The position numbers were made by a program, and so were the translations under genes. This document shows positions 5,061 through 5,090 of a stretch of DNA of 5,090 nt, one piece after another; the stretch's first letter is position 1, and every line of letters begins with the position of its first letter. The notes under the pieces were generated by a model. It was not told the DNA's origin. It ran no database searches and saw nothing but the letters and a program-made list of their open reading frames with translations. The DNA comes from JBIOWF01 sp044868295 (GTDB lineage Bacteria; Actinomycetota; Actinomycetes; Streptosporangiales; Streptosporangiaceae), in the NCBI GenBank assembly GCA_044868295.1, contig JBIOWF010000369.1, positions 1-5,090 on the forward strand, given 5' to 3'.

Positions 5061-5090
5061 CCAGAGACCGGCTAACACGGCCGCGGGGGG

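Noticed and set aside
3525..5075. 516-codon plus-strand frame overlapping the MFS gene
   Set aside because: It is an Arg/Gly/Pro-rich high-GC shadow frame without membrane segments. The overlapping MFS frame has the conserved motifs.

Overview
The window is high-GC DNA with strong G/C preference at third codon positions, typical of an actinomycete. The cytidine deaminase, thymidine phosphorylase and nucleoside-type ABC permease all look actinobacterial. A filamentous actinomycete (Streptosporangiales or Streptomyces-like) is a reasonable inference, but the sequence does not fix the genus. There are five protein genes, no RNA gene and no mobile element, and no gene-free stretch longer than 300 bases.

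Left half (1-2920, + strand): the end of a pyrimidine/nucleoside salvage operon. A 5'-truncated ABC permease of the YufQ/NupQ type (BPD_transp_2 fold) overlaps cytidine deaminase (cdd) by 4 bases (ATGA). A 28-base near-perfect palindrome starts at the cdd stop codon and is followed at once by the ribosome binding site of thymidine phosphorylase (deoA). The inferred logic is uptake of nucleosides, deamination of (deoxy)cytidine to (deoxy)uridine, then phosphorolysis to base plus (deoxy)ribose-1-phosphate.

Middle (2921-3555): deoA converges on a minus-strand MarR-family regulator gene across a 33-base gap that holds a palindrome able to act as a shared terminator. The regulator carries an unusual loop of Gly-X-Y triplets encoded by a 9-bp tandem repeat. 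Its start faces a divergent MFS efflux gene. The AT-rich region between them (about 35% GC over 3491-3545) is built of four 15-bp units, two of which are ATGCA-NN-TGCAT palindromes. These units overlap plausible promoter hexamers for both genes, suggesting an autoregulated repressor/pump pair.

Right end (3556-5090, + strand): a 14-TM DHA2-type drug/metabolite antiporter, a hairpin just after its stop codon, and a 20-bp tandem duplication in the trailing non-coding DNA.

The most unusual features are the 15-bp phased operator array and the repeat-encoded Gly-X-Y loop inside the cognate regulator. They lie within 340 bp of each other.
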